NCBI GenBank assembly: GCA_963831645.1
Contig: CAWHQZ010000006.1
Location: forward strand, 490,615 to 554,614
DNA length: 64,000 bases
Direction: 5' to 3'
Source: CAWHQZ01 sp963831645
GTDB taxonomy: Bacteria > Pseudomonadota > Alphaproteobacteria > Rhizobiales > Aestuariivirgaceae
The notes beneath the pieces are model-generated. The model saw only the letters and a program-made list of their open reading frames with translations, had not been told where the DNA came from and searched no databases. A program made the position numbers and the translations under genes. Below, in pieces: positions 27,708 to 36,937 of the stretch. Within the stretch, counting starts at the first letter, position 1; each line of letters starts with the position of its first letter.

Positions 27708-28822
27708 TCAGTTATATGAAGGCGGGGAGGGTTGCAAGCCGGGGAAGCGAACCTTCTGGCCCGGCTGCAGAGATCGCGCACCTGCCGTCACCACGATCTC
27801 GCCGGCATCGAGGCCATTGGATACCGCCACCGTCGAAGGGTCGCGATGCTCTATGTCGATATTGCGCATCGACACCGTCGAGACTCGTTGGATCGACGAT
27901 CCACACGGCGGGTTGTCCACTGGAATCGATGAGCGCGCTCGCCGGAATCTCGATCGCCGCTGCGGCATCCACCTGCATGCGCCCGGTCACGGTCGCGCCC
28001 AGCCGCATGGCCGCCGGCGGATCGGTGAGTCCGACTTTGACCTCGAAGGTGCGGGTCACCGGGTTGGCCTGAGGCGCCACCTCACGGATGCGCCCGGTCG
28101 CGCGTGACGGTCGGGTCGCTCGTCAGGCTAACGGCGATCTCGGGGTCGGCCGGCGCCTCCCGGATCAACTGGGCCGGCACGTCGAAGATCGCATCGCGTC
28201 CGTCCTCGCGAGCGAGCCTCACGATCATTTGTCCGGCCTGCACGACTTCGCCCGCGCCGGGCCCTGTGGCCGTCACGATGCCGGGCGCGTCCGCCTCGAG
28301 CTCGGTGAAGCCCACCAGATCCTGGTCCGCCTTCAATCGTGCTTCGGCGGCGTCTACCCGTGACTGAGCCGTCTGCAATTGCTGCTGCGCATCCTCGAAC
28401 ACGGCGCGCGATACGACATCGCGCGCCAGAAGAACCTTCTGCCGTTCGAAATGATTGCGCGCCCGCGTCAATTCCCCCTGCGCAGCCGCGAGATTGGCCT
28501 GGGACGAACGCAAGGCGTTCATCTCGTTTTGCGGCTCGAGACGTGCAAGCACCTGACCGGGCTCGATCCGATCTCCCAGCTTGAGATTGTTTTCGAGGAT
28601 GCGGCCAGCGATGCGGAAGCCCAGGGACACTTCGTCCACAGCCTCGATACGTCCGGTGAACGAGGAGAGGCTGCCAACCTGGCGTTTCTCGACCGTAATG
28701 GTGCGAACCGGACGCTGTTCCGGCGGCGCAGCGCTGTCGGCTTGCGGCTCACACGCGGCGAGCAATGTCGGGACGACGATCGTCACCAAGGCAGTCCGCG
28801 CGAGGCGATGGAATGTCTTCAT
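27708..28822 (-). pseudogene. second RND periplasmic adaptor, frameshifted
   Basis: Start MKTFHRLARTALVTIVVPTLLAACEPQ, a lipoprotein signal. The frame is intact through both lipoyl halves and the hairpin to ~28085, where DPTVTRDRAHP ends early. The sequence continues in a second frame (MAPQANPVTRTFEVKVGLTDPP) and a third from ~27880 (MRNIDIEHRDPSTVAVSNGLDAGEIVVTAG). Without the two shifts it would be ~370 aa and parallel the next gene. Two adaptors before one RND gene recall triABC, where both are required. If the lesions are real, the pump probably lost function or works with one adaptor. Confidence 0.8.
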
Positions 28823-28879
28823 ATCAACTGCGCGGACAAACATGAAAGGATCTCCGAACATCTCGCCGCTCAACCTATT

Positions 28880-28975
28880 CTCGTCATTCTGGCGCAAGCC
28901 GGAATCCCGCTTAGGGCCTTTCCGCTTCCGTAGGCGTCAAAGCGGGATACCAGCTTTCGCTGGTATGACGCATCT
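28880..28975. repeat. REP-like palindrome pair
   Basis: ctcgtcattctggcgcaagc then cggaatcccgc, and, facing it, gggataccagctttcgctgg followed by tatgacgc. The second unit holds the stem ATACCAGC-TTTC-GCTGGTAT. Both resemble the elements at 9062-9152, arranged head to head. They lie between the Mrp operon and the adaptor genes, a usual place for such repeats. Confidence 0.6.
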
Positions 28976-29008
28976 GGGTGATGGCAGTCCATACCTGACG
29001 TTTCTGCG

Positions 29009-30778
29009 TCACCGGGACGCCAGCATTGCCGCACCGAACAGAATCGCCAGCACCAGGAGCGAGAGCCCCGCAGCCGGCCATTGCCGGAGCACTCCATCGA
29101 CGCGTTCGAGCATCGTGCCGACGGCAAGTGCTGAGCGTCGGGCCGGACCGACGACCGGGACGAGCTCTTTCCCGAGAAACAAGTGCGCGAGCCGATCTCC
29201 CCAGCGCCCCAGCAGAATCGCCAGCATAGCCCCAGCCAGAATTGGCCAAAACGTTTTGAAGAAGTCTTCAAGGGCAAGCGGGGCCCCCGAGAGATTCTCC
29301 CGAGGGACCGGCAGATATGCCTGCCAGGGAAGGAGCCCGAGCAACAGTGAAGCGAGCGCGAGCGCGAGAGCGGCGGCCTCCTGGATGCGCCGCACGGGGA
29401 CTCGCAAGGTGACCGGCTGGTCCGCGGGCGCCAGCGCGTGGGCGAGCACCAGGAACAGGTAGGCGCCTGTGAAAATCCCGCCCGCTTGAATCACGACGGT
29501 CCACCACCACTGCTTCGTCTCTGTAGCTGCCTGCAGCAACAACTCCTTCGCCAAGTAGGCGCCGCTCGTGGGCACGCCAACCAGCGCCAGCCCACCCAGC
29601 GCAAAGGCGAGAACGCCCACGGGCAGTGCCCGCCCGATGCCGCCCATCCCCGTGATGCGATCGTGACCCAGCGCGGCGTAGATCAAACCGGCCGACATGA
29701 ACATGGCGGCCTTCGCGGTGGCGTGAGACATCGCCTGCAGGAGACCTCCCACCAGTGCCCCACCCTTCTCGAACTGCCCGGTAACGGGGCTGAAGGCGAG
29801 TGGAAACATCAGGAAGAGATAGCCGATCTGCGCCACCGTCGAGTAGGCCACCAACAGCTTCAAACGCTCCTGCCGAAGCGCCACGACACTGCCGAACAGG
29901 ATGGCAGCCGCGCCCAAGATGGCGAGCAGCTGCCCGCCTGCGTAGCTGGTCAGCGCGGGCATCACATCGAACCACAGCCGCACTACGATGAAGAACGATC
30001 CCTTCACCACCAGGGCCGACAGCACGGCGCTGGCGGCTGCCGGCGCGCCGGCATGGGCTGGCGGCAGCCACAGGTGCAGCGGGAAAAGAGCCGTCTTGGC
30101 AAGGAGCCCCACCGTCATCAGCGCGGCCGCGACCAGCGTCGGAGTATCTCCCCGGATCTGCTGGGACAGCAGGATGATGTCGAGCGTGCCGTAGGCGCCG
30201 TAGAGCAGCACCGCGCCGACCAGATACAGGATGGACCCGAGCAGCGCAAAGAGAAGATAGCGGAGCGCAGCCTGCAGTGTCTCCGCGCGGCCATCGAGGG
30301 AGACCAGAGGAACCGCGGCGAACGTCAGCAACTCAAGCGCGACGTATAGTGTGAAGAGATCTCCGCTCAGGAAGACCATGTTCAGTGCGCACCAGATCGC
30401 CAGCAGCAGGATCCAGAATGCGAATGCTAGGCGGGCCTCGACGGTTCCCGCAGGGGTGGAGAAGTCCGTGCGCGCAAAGACGCCGATGGTGCAGATTACG
30501 ACTGCCGTCATCACCATCATCACCGCCGACAAGCCGTCTGCGCGCAGCGCCACGCCGAGCGGCGGGGCCCATCCGCCGAGCAAATAAACAATCGGATCGC
30601 CCGATTGCGGCAGGGCGACGGCGACCGCGATTGCAATCGCCAGGCCGAGCGGCATGGTCACCAGAGCAATCCGTTCGACCTGGCGTCCACCTGCCGCAAA
30701 GGCGAGCAGCACACCGGCGATCGGCACGATGAGCGACAGAACCAGCAGGAAACCTTCTGCCGTGGCTGGAGGAGACAT
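29009..30778 (-). CDS. mnhD: Mrp-type Na+/H+ antiporter subunit D
   Basis: 589 aa, about 14-16 helices, homologous to NuoL/M/N. Helix V glutamate is in LYVALELLTF (~150) and the key helix VII lysine in VGLLAKTALFPLHLWLPPAHAGAP. The start codon overlaps the stop of subunit C by one base. It is the last gene of the operon, and the only NuoL/M/N-like subunit in it. About 80 extra residues follow the core helices. Confidence 0.9.
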   Translation of the reverse strand: MSPPATAEGFLLVLSLIVPIAGVLLAFAAGGRQVERIALVTMPLGLAIAIAVAVALPQSGDPIVYLLGGWAPPLGVALRADGLSAVMMVMTAVVICTIGVFARTDFSTPAGTVEARLAFAFWILLLAIWCALNMVFLSGDLFTLYVALELLTFAAVPLVSLDGRAETLQAALRYLLFALLGSILYLVGAVLLYGAYGTLDIILLSQQIRGDTPTLVAAALMTVGLLAKTALFPLHLWLPPAHAGAPAAASAVLSALVVKGSFFIVVRLWFDVMPALTSYAGGQLLAILGAAAILFGSVVALRQERLKLLVAYSTVAQIGYLFLMFPLAFSPVTGQFEKGGALVGGLLQAMSHATAKAAMFMSAGLIYAALGHDRITGMGGIGRALPVGVLAFALGGLALVGVPTSGAYLAKELLLQAATETKQWWWTVVIQAGGIFTGAYLFLVLAHALAPADQPVTLRVPVRRIQEAAALALALASLLLGLLPWQAYLPVPRENLSGAPLALEDFFKTFWPILAGAMLAILLGRWGDRLAHLFLGKELVPVVGPARRSALAVGTMLERVDGVLRQWPAAGLSLLVLAILFGAAMLASR

Positions 30779-31116
30779 CAGGTCTCGTTGGGATTCGCGC
30801 TAGCCGCCGGCGCGTCGGCACGCAGCGTAGTCGAGCCGGCCGCCTCGAACAGCCGGAGCAACAAGGCAATGGCGAGCGCAGTTGCAGAAAAGGCCACGAC
30901 CATCCCCGTGATGACGAGCGCCTGCGGGACCGGATCGCTGCCCAAGGTTGCCACGGCTCCCCGGCGTGCAACGACGCCGAAGAAAAGGAACACGCCGGAG
31001 CTGAGAAGATTGAAGGCGAGGATTTTCCGCAGAGGCTGTGGGTTCGTGATCAGTCCATATAGGCCGAGACCTGCTGCCAACGCGCCGCACAGCCCGAACA
31101 CGGCGGCTGTGCTCAT
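30778..31116 (-). CDS. mnhC: Mrp antiporter subunit C
   Basis: 112 aa, NuoK-like, three helices: VFGLCGALAAGLGLYGLI, ILAFNLLSSGVFLFFGVV and VPQALVITGMVVAFSATALAIALLL. DPVPQALVITGMVV is the subunit C signature. The ATG at 31116 overlaps the stop of the preceding gene (ATGA); a longer open frame upstream is a shadow of that gene. Confidence 0.88.
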   Translation of the reverse strand: MSTAAVFGLCGALAAGLGLYGLITNPQPLRKILAFNLLSSGVFLFFGVVARRGAVATLGSDPVPQALVITGMVVAFSATALAIALLLRLFEAAGSTTLRADAPAASANPNET

Positions 31117-32057
31117 TGATCCAGCTCGCGTTCGGGCGGACCGGCCAACAGCAACCCCAGCGTCGCCGCGATCGTCAGTATCATCGCAAACTCGATTACC
31201 AGGATCAGCGGCTTGGCATACGCCACTGGATAGGAAAGAAACCCATCGCCTATCCACAGTCCACCGAGGCCCACGAGCACGAAGACTGCCGGCCCGGCAA
31301 CCAGCACCAGCCGCAGCCGCCGGCTGCTCACTGGCGGAGCATCCGCAAGACCCGCCATCATGACCAGCAGCCACATAGCAGCGAGAATCGTACCGCTCTG
31401 GAACGCACCGCCGGGATAATCGGCGCTCACCCACAGAATATAGATGCCAACCACGATGCCCAGAGGCGGCAGTAACCGAGCCAGGAAGTTGAGCACGCTG
31501 TGCGGATCGGCGCGGTAGCGCGGCCCGGGCCGCCCGCCCCAGAAGCGATCCACCGCCAATGACCACACGCCTACCAGCGCAAGCAGAAGTACTACCTTCT
31601 CCAGCATCGTATCCATCGCGCGAAAGGCCATCAGCACGTTGGTGACCGGATTGCCGAGACTCGTCGCTGCGGCGTTCGCGGCAGCCGCCGGCGCGAGAGT
31701 GGGCGCGGGGTCGGGCAGGAAGAGGACCGCGGCAAAGAGCGCTGCCGCGACGGTCGCGGAAAGAACGGCGGCCAGGACGCGCACGATCGCGCCGGCACGT
31801 TCCTCCGCGGGCAGTTCGGCAGTGTGCAGGCGGGCCGCGGCGCCGAGCAGGAGCATGCCGGTCAAGCCGCCGCCGATTGCCCCTTCGGTCAACGCCACGT
31901 CGACGGCATCGAGGCGCACCCAGACGAGCGTCAGCAGAAGACCGTAGACCATGAATCCGACCACCGCAGCGAAGGTTTCGCGCGCGATGATCGACCACGC
32001 GGCGACCCCCAGGACCAATAGCGCCAGGGTGGCATCGAGCGCCAATGCAGCCGTCAC
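31113..32057 (-). CDS. mnhB: fused MrpA C-terminal domain (DUF4040) and MrpB subunit
   Basis: 314 aa. Residues 1-95 form a DUF4040/MbhD-type domain (VVGFMVYGLLLTLVWVRLDAVDVALTEGAIGGGL), normally the end of MrpA. After a linker, residues ~150-310 are MrpB (LPPLGIVVGIYILWVSADYPGGAFQSGTILAAMWLLVMM). The GTG start overlaps the stop of subunit G (GTGA). Such A'B fusions accompany Mrp operons that lack a full MrpA, in which case the single subunit D must supply the ion pathway. Confidence 0.88.
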   Translation of the reverse strand: MTAALALDATLALLVLGVAAWSIIARETFAAVVGFMVYGLLLTLVWVRLDAVDVALTEGAIGGGLTGMLLLGAAARLHTAELPAEERAGAIVRVLAAVLSATVAAALFAAVLFLPDPAPTLAPAAAANAAATSLGNPVTNVLMAFRAMDTMLEKVVLLLALVGVWSLAVDRFWGGRPGPRYRADPHSVLNFLARLLPPLGIVVGIYILWVSADYPGGAFQSGTILAAMWLLVMMAGLADAPPVSSRRLRLVLVAGPAVFVLVGLGGLWIGDGFLSYPVAYAKPLILVIEFAMILTIAATLGLLLAGPPERELDQ

Positions 32058-32347
32058 GGTCGGGAGCCCTCTTGCCGCACCATACCCGCAAGAAGCTGTG
32101 AGACGATAGCGCTGGAAAACTGGACGAGCATCCAGATGCTGATGAGCTTCAGGCCATCGAGAAGCCCATCTGCACGCGGCAACAAGCCGAGCACGACCAG
32201 ACCCAGACCGAGGTTGTCGGCCTTGGTGAGTGCGTGCAGCCGGGTTAGCGTATCGGGAAAGCGCAACAGTCCCACCGTGCCGGCGAGAAAGAAGAAGGCG
32301 CCGGCCGTGACCGCGAGAACGGTAAAAATGTCGGCCAGGCTGCTCAT
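32054..32347 (-). CDS. mnhG: Mrp antiporter subunit G
   Basis: 97 aa with three helices and the MrpG signature GTVGLLRFPDTLTRLHALTKADNLGLGLVVLGLL. Overlaps of 4 bp on both sides (with F and B) show tight translational coupling. Confidence 0.9.
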   Translation of the reverse strand: MSSLADIFTVLAVTAGAFFFLAGTVGLLRFPDTLTRLHALTKADNLGLGLVVLGLLPRADGLLDGLKLISIWMLVQFSSAIVSQLLAGMVRQEGSRP

Positions 32348-32622
32348 CCGGCGTCCGTTCTCCCCATGTTCTTGCGCGAGGCCTTCACCACGAATGCGAC
32401 CGAGGCGAAAGCGGCGAGCAGCGCCAGCACGAGCGCAGCATCGGTAACACCTGGCGTCCCGGTCGCCGATCCGCCCAGCAGCAGCGCTGCGATGCCTCCG
32501 CTGCCGAGAAGCTGTGCGCTCATCAGTCGGTCGGCAGTAGCCGGCCCATGGAGAATTCGCATCATGCCCAGCGCTACCATCACCACCACGAAGGCGGCGG
32601 CTGCCATCATGAAATCAGCCAT
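32344..32622 (-). CDS. mnhF: Mrp antiporter subunit F
   Basis: 92 aa, three helices; RILHGPATADRLMSAQLLGSGGIAALLL followed by TDAALVLALLAAFASVAFVV matches MrpF. It overlaps E by 8 bp and G by 4 bp. Confidence 0.9.
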   Translation of the reverse strand: MADFMMAAAAFVVVMVALGMMRILHGPATADRLMSAQLLGSGGIAALLLGGSATGTPGVTDAALVLALLAAFASVAFVVKASRKNMGRTDAG

Positions 32623-33115
32623 TGTGTTCCCGCACCCCCAACGCTCGCGCGAACAATTGCTCCTCCACTGTCAATTGCGCCGCAACCGGTTGCGTGACAT
32701 CCAGGCAGTGAATGACGAGCCCGCCGTTTTCGTCGGCGCCAGCTGGAAGCGTGCCCGGAATCAAGCTCGTCTCCGTGCAAAAGGCGCTTCGCATGATGCC
32801 CGGTGGGAGATGCGGTCGATAGACGACGAATCCGGGCCGCAACGGCAGCCGTGGATGGAACGCACGCCGTGCGACATCTACGCCCGCAGCAATCGACAGA
32901 CCCAGAAAGCGCAGGCCAAAACGAGCCAGCGCAACGGGGCGCAGGCTCCATGGCGCCGCCGGCAGCAGCCGCAGGCTTGCCCAGGTTGCAATCGCTGCGG
33001 CCAGGAGTCCGACCAAAAGATCAGCCGGGTTGAAGCCGGAAAGGATCAGCCAAAATGCGAGGAAGCCTGCACCTCGCGCAAGCCAGGCAGGCAGAGCATT
33101 GCCGGCGGTATTCAT
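32615..33115 (-). CDS. mnhE: Mrp antiporter subunit E
   Basis: 166 aa from MNTAGNALPAWLARG; an ATG three codons upstream (33124) is equally possible. Two N-terminal helices (FLAFWLILSGFNPADLLVGLLAA) precede a cytoplasmic domain with IAAGVDVARRAFHPRLPLRPGFV and the family block FCTETSLIPGTLPAG...LVIHCLDV. First gene of the operon E-F-G-A'B-C-D. The 138 bp upstream should hold the promoter but I see no clear consensus. Confidence 0.88.
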   Translation of the reverse strand: MNTAGNALPAWLARGAGFLAFWLILSGFNPADLLVGLLAAAIATWASLRLLPAAPWSLRPVALARFGLRFLGLSIAAGVDVARRAFHPRLPLRPGFVVYRPHLPPGIMRSAFCTETSLIPGTLPAGADENGGLVIHCLDVTQPVAAQLTVEEQLFARALGVREHNG

Positions 33116-33252
33116 ATCACCCATGGTGCTTGCCCCACACGAGCCGACGTGAGTTGAGAGGCTAGTGCTGCCTCTCGCGGCGCGCATCAAAGGCTAAGGC
33201 CAGAGCCATGACCGGAGCAAGTACAAACGCGCCCCTGACATTGCGGGAAGTA

Positions 33253-33869
33253 TCAGAGGTGGCCGTGCGCCGGCGCTGCGACCACGTCGGACGCTTCCGG
33301 TCTTTCATTCTCGAAACGCACCAGCATCGCGCTCAGGCGATCATATAGCTTTGCCTCGGCGAGAACCGGCCACCAATCGTAGAGCAGAATCTCGAGCGGC
33401 CGCCACAACGCGACCCATCCGCCGATCAACAGGCTGTCCGCCAGAATTGCGCCGTAGTTGTAGCTGCCGACCAGACCCCTGAGAAGATCGCCGAGTATCA
33501 TCGCGACGGCGAGAACGGCGACGCCGATGAGCAGGCTCTTGCGTCCGATTCGAAGCAATCGTCGCAATTCCGCCTCTTTGCAAGCGCCCGCCGTGTGAAG
33601 AACTCCCGCAGTGCCTGGCGCAGCACGCCGGCGTCCTCCGGCGTCGCCGGCAAGCGGCTAAGGCGCACGAACAGTCCAAGCGGTCGGTCAGGACCGATCT
33701 CCCGGCTCCAGTCGACGATGTACTCCTCGGCCTTCGGATCCAGATCCCGCTCCCGAAACGGCGCCGGATCCATCGCGTCGAAGAGTTGCCGCAACTCGCC
33801 CACGCGTATTTCCAGGACCGCACAGTTATCGGGAAACTCATCGCCCACGATTTCTTGTTGCGCTGGCAT
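33253..33869 (-). pseudogene. conserved hypothetical membrane protein with one frameshift
   Basis: Joined across a shift near 33575 the product is ~205 aa. It has a soluble N-terminal half (MPAQQEIVGDEFPDNCAVLEIRVGELRQLFDAMDPAPFRERDLDPKAEEYIVDW) and a C-terminal half with two helices (LLIGVAVLAVAMILGDLLRG; LIGGWVALWRPLEILLYDWWPVL). Each half alone is incomplete, and they adjoin exactly, so one base is probably lost or mis-read. I know no named family. Divergent from the baeRF gene. Confidence 0.65.
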
Positions 33870-34025
33870 ATTTAAGAACCTCGTCTCGAGCGCCGTTGAC
33901 AGACCGGAAGGTTGAAGAAAAGATAAGTCTTCGCAAAAGACTACTCGCGAACCGCTTCCGACTTCGAGCAGCACGTTCTCCTGTTAGCCAGGATGACGTA
34001 ACAAACATCCAGAAAGGGCGAAACC

Positions 34026-35147
34026 ATGCTTCCAGTCGACCTGCCCACCATGGCCGATATCAAGGCGTTGGCGGCCGTTCGGGGTGGTCCCTGCGTCTCG
34101 CTCTATCTCGAGACGACGCCGATCACCCAGCATGTCGACGCGAGCCACATCGCCTTCGGCAACCTGATCAAGGAGGCGCTGGCGCAGCTCGACGCGGCAG
34201 GCGCGGACAAGCGGCTGGTGGCCGCACTCCTGGAGCCGCTGGACGATCTCGACGACGATGACGACTTCTGGGCGCACCAGGCCCGCAGCCTGGCCGTGCT
34301 GGCGACACCAAGCTCGTTTCGGACGTTCCGCCTCGCCAACCAGCTCTCGTCCAAGGTCGAGGTGTCGGACCGGTTCCACCTGAAGCCGCTGCTGCGCGCC
34401 CTCACCTTCCCGCAGACGGGTTTCGTCCTCGCCCTGTCGGAGAATTCGGTTCGGCTCGTCGAGTTCTTCGCCGATCTTCCGCCCGAAGAGGTCCGCGTGC
34501 CAGACCTGCCGAAAGACGCCGCAAGCCACGCCCGCAAGGCCTCCATCAACGATCGTTCGCACGCGCGGCGCATCCACGGTTCGGAGGGCAAGAAGGTACG
34601 GCTTCGACAATATGCCCGCGCCGTGGTTGCGGCCATCCGGCCAGTTCTTACAGGGAGCACCGCACCCCTGATCCTTGCCGCGAACGAGCCCCTGGCCACG
34701 GTCTTCCGGCACGAATATTCGCACGCCCGGCTTGCCGCCGGCATCATCCGTGAAAGCATTGACCAGCTCACGCCGGCTGACATGGCGGCCGCCGCGCGGC
34801 CGATCCTAGATGCCGAATACGCCCATGACCTCGAGGCCTTCAGGACGCTTTATGGGACGCGGGCCGCGCAAAACCGGGTGACGGACGAGCTGTCGACGGC
34901 GGCGCGGGCAGCCACCTTCGGCGCCGTCGAGGCGATGATGGTCGACATCGATGCGGTGGTGCCCGGGACGATCGACGACGAGACAGGCGCCATCAACCTG
35001 GCAGAGAAGGCGGGTGCGGACAGCTACGGCATCGTCGACCAGATCGCCCTGCGCGCCCTCATCGCGGGCGCCCAGGTGCTCGGCGCCCGCAAGTCGGACC
35101 TCCCGAGTGAAGCGCCCTTCGCGGCCGTTCTGCGCTATGCCATCTGA
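34026..35147 (+). CDS. bacterial eRF1-like (baeRF) family protein
   Basis: 373 aa. The N-terminal region (PCVSLYLETTPI, LEPLDDLDDDDDFWAHQARSLAVLATP) and the central QTGFVLALSENSVRLVEFF strand pattern match the baeRF proteins, relatives of archaeo-eukaryotic release factor 1 described in bacteria. Their predicted role is ribosome rescue or hibernation; none has a settled function. AGAAAGGG precedes the ATG. It stands alone and is divergent from the frameshifted hypothetical gene. Confidence 0.75.
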   Translation: MLPVDLPTMADIKALAAVRGGPCVSLYLETTPITQHVDASHIAFGNLIKEALAQLDAAGADKRLVAALLEPLDDLDDDDDFWAHQARSLAVLATPSSFRTFRLANQLSSKVEVSDRFHLKPLLRALTFPQTGFVLALSENSVRLVEFFADLPPEEVRVPDLPKDAASHARKASINDRSHARRIHGSEGKKVRLRQYARAVVAAIRPVLTGSTAPLILAANEPLATVFRHEYSHARLAAGIIRESIDQLTPADMAAAARPILDAEYAHDLEAFRTLYGTRAAQNRVTDELSTAARAATFGAVEAMMVDIDAVVPGTIDDETGAINLAEKAGADSYGIVDQIALRALIAGAQVLGARKSDLPSEAPFAAVLRYAI

Positions 35148-35389
35148 CAAGCGGTCACGAGGATCGCAACTCGCCTTACCAAATGGAGCGGCGATGCTTG
35201 AGCATCAGAAGCTGACCCTGAACTTGATGTGCGGGATCGGTGTTAATGACCGGATCCCATACGAGCTGGATTCCGAGAGTCAGCGTGCTGTTGGGCGTGC
35301 CCCCGATGTTCCAGTAAGCCTCGGCGAAACAGGCAGGCTGAGACAGTGTAGCGCATGCGTGGGACCTTTCATCGTCGCCAGACCGCTTC
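35148..35389. other. intergenic, possible porin-like remnant on the minus strand
   Basis: No convincing gene. On the minus strand a stretch reading AYWNIGGTPNSTLTLGIQL then VWDPVINTDPAHQ resembles the end of an outer-membrane porin (terminal beta-strand style), without a traceable start. I treat it as debris at most. Confidence 0.3.
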
Positions 35390-36205
35390 ATGAAATCATT
35401 CATCGATCCGCGCTTCGGCAACGTCGAGGATGACGCCTCGAGCACGAAGCAGCGGTCCATGCTGGGTCTGGCAGGCAGCCTGCTGGCGAGATCAGCCTGC
35501 CAAAGCTTGCGCTGGCCTGGCTGCTGCTGATCGCACTTCCGGGGGTGTTGAGCCCACGCGCACCATCGCACGGCGATCGCGGCCTTTGCCGATGCGGGCA
35601 CGCTGCGGCTCTCGGTGGGACTGGCGCAGCTGTGGGCCGACGCCTTTCCAATGGTGCTGCCGCCTGAGGCGGCGGACGGGCTCGGCGTCGTTCTCCTCGA
35701 CTCCAACGCCGAGGCGCACTTCTCATTCACCAACGGGCTCGGGATTGTCCCCGTCGAGCAGGTTGGGAAGCTCAAGGCCGTGCTTCGTCAGTTTCCCCGG
35801 GCAGGCTGGATTGTCGCCCTGCACAACCATCTCGTGGAGTACCCGAATCCGGCGCATGCGTTCTCCGAACGGATCGGCACTGCGCTGATCAACGGGAGCT
35901 GGTTCGTGCGCCAGCTCCGCCCCGTAGCGGCGAGGATTGTGGCCATGCATGGCCACCGCCACACCGACTGGACCGGCGAGTGCGGCGGCATGCGCATCGT
36001 CTCGGCGCCGTCGATGGTCATGGAGGCGACCGACGAGGAGCCAACCTGCTTTTACATTCATGAACTGGCGGTGGGTCCGCAGGGACGGCTCTGCCTGCTT
36101 GCACCCGAACGCGTGGACATTCCGGGAGATACGCCGTGGCCTGACGAGCACGGTCTCGCTTGGATCACTTCCCCGAAAGGGCTTCGGCCACGGCGTCATC
36201 GATGA
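35390..36205 (+). pseudogene. metallophosphoesterase, truncated and frameshifted
   Basis: The start MKSFIDPRFGNVEDDASSTKQRSMLGLAGSLLA breaks near 35490 and continues in other frames (EISLPKLALAWLLLIALPGVL, then TAIAAFADAGTLRLSVGLAQLW). From ~35600 the frame is clean for about 200 residues: GWIVALHNHLVEYP and MHGHRHTDWTGECGGMRIV give the C-terminal metal-binding histidines of calcineurin-like phosphoesterases. The N-terminal DxH and GNHE motifs are missing, so a middle segment of perhaps 250 residues is deleted. Its end overlaps a convergent gene by 41 bp. Confidence 0.7.
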
Positions 36206-36539
36206 TGCCGGCGAGGAGAGCGTTCTTGTCCTCTTCGCATCCCTCCTTCAGGGCCGCTACGAACTTGTCGTGCATGGCCGTCTTTGCTTCTTCGGTGATT
36301 TCAAACCGGGACACGTCGACCTCGCGATTATAGAGCGACACGGCGACCAGGGAGCGGACAACCTTGTCGATATAGGCCTGATCGCCAGAGGCCTCATCAA
36401 CCACGCTCTTGCAGCTGTGGTACATTACGGGCAAGGCGTCATCGACGTATTTTTCAGCTGCCGGGTCGGCGGATGCGACGGCGGTCAGCGCGAAATGAAA
36501 TGCCGGCACTGCGATGGCGGCAATCGAGATTCTCGACAT
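36165..36539 (-). CDS. small exported hypothetical protein
   Basis: 124 aa with a signal peptide (MSRISIAAIAVPAFHFALTAVASADPAAE). The mature part is helical and acidic, with two cysteines (YHSCKSVV and KEGCEEDKN) that may pair in the periplasm. No family recognised. Its 3' end overlaps the decayed phosphoesterase on the other strand. Confidence 0.7.
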   Translation of the reverse strand: MSRISIAAIAVPAFHFALTAVASADPAAEKYVDDALPVMYHSCKSVVDEASGDQAYIDKVVRSLVAVSLYNREVDVSRFEITEEAKTAMHDKFVAALKEGCEEDKNALLAGIIDDAVAEALSGK

Positions 36540-36591
36540 GTTGAACTCCTGACTCTTTCAGCAACCCGACGTATTGTCTTCGCCCACCTGT

Positions 36592-36813
36592 TTATCGAGT
36601 GGCACCGAGGATCGCCCCGACAGCTGCACCTCTTCCCACACCCCTGCCGCCATCGACGATCGCACCAATCCCGGCTCCGATGGCGGCGCCGCGAGCAGCA
36701 TCTCTGGCACGCCGGGCATCCGCCGTGGTTACGAAGACCGAAGCCAGGATTGCTGTGATCAACAAGAGTCCGAGAAGAAACCGATACTGCGCGTCAGTCC
36801 TTTTCTTGAACAT
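36592..36813 (-). CDS. glycine-zipper membrane or exported protein
   Basis: 73 aa: a signal/anchor (FLLGLLLITAILASVFVTTADA), then RDAARGAAIGAGIGAIVDGGRGVGRGAAVGAILGATR, a glycine-zipper repeat of the YMGG-like type that packs helices in the outer envelope. Separate from the preceding gene by 52 bp in the same direction. Confidence 0.75.
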   Translation of the reverse strand: MFKKRTDAQYRFLLGLLLITAILASVFVTTADARRARDAARGAAIGAGIGAIVDGGRGVGRGAAVGAILGATR

Positions 36814-36937
36814 GCTCTCACCTCACAAAAGCGCCCCAGCAAATCACTCTCTAGCACAAGTGTGTCGGCGCCCACAGAGGGTGAGTATTCACTTGGGCAG
36901 CGTATTCTTGTAGATCGCAGGTCGAGGAACTCTGGAG

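Noticed and set aside
30778..32091. 437-codon minus-strand frame covering Mrp subunits B and C
   Set aside because: Only the last 112 codons are real (subunit C); the rest is out of frame with the true A'B fusion gene.
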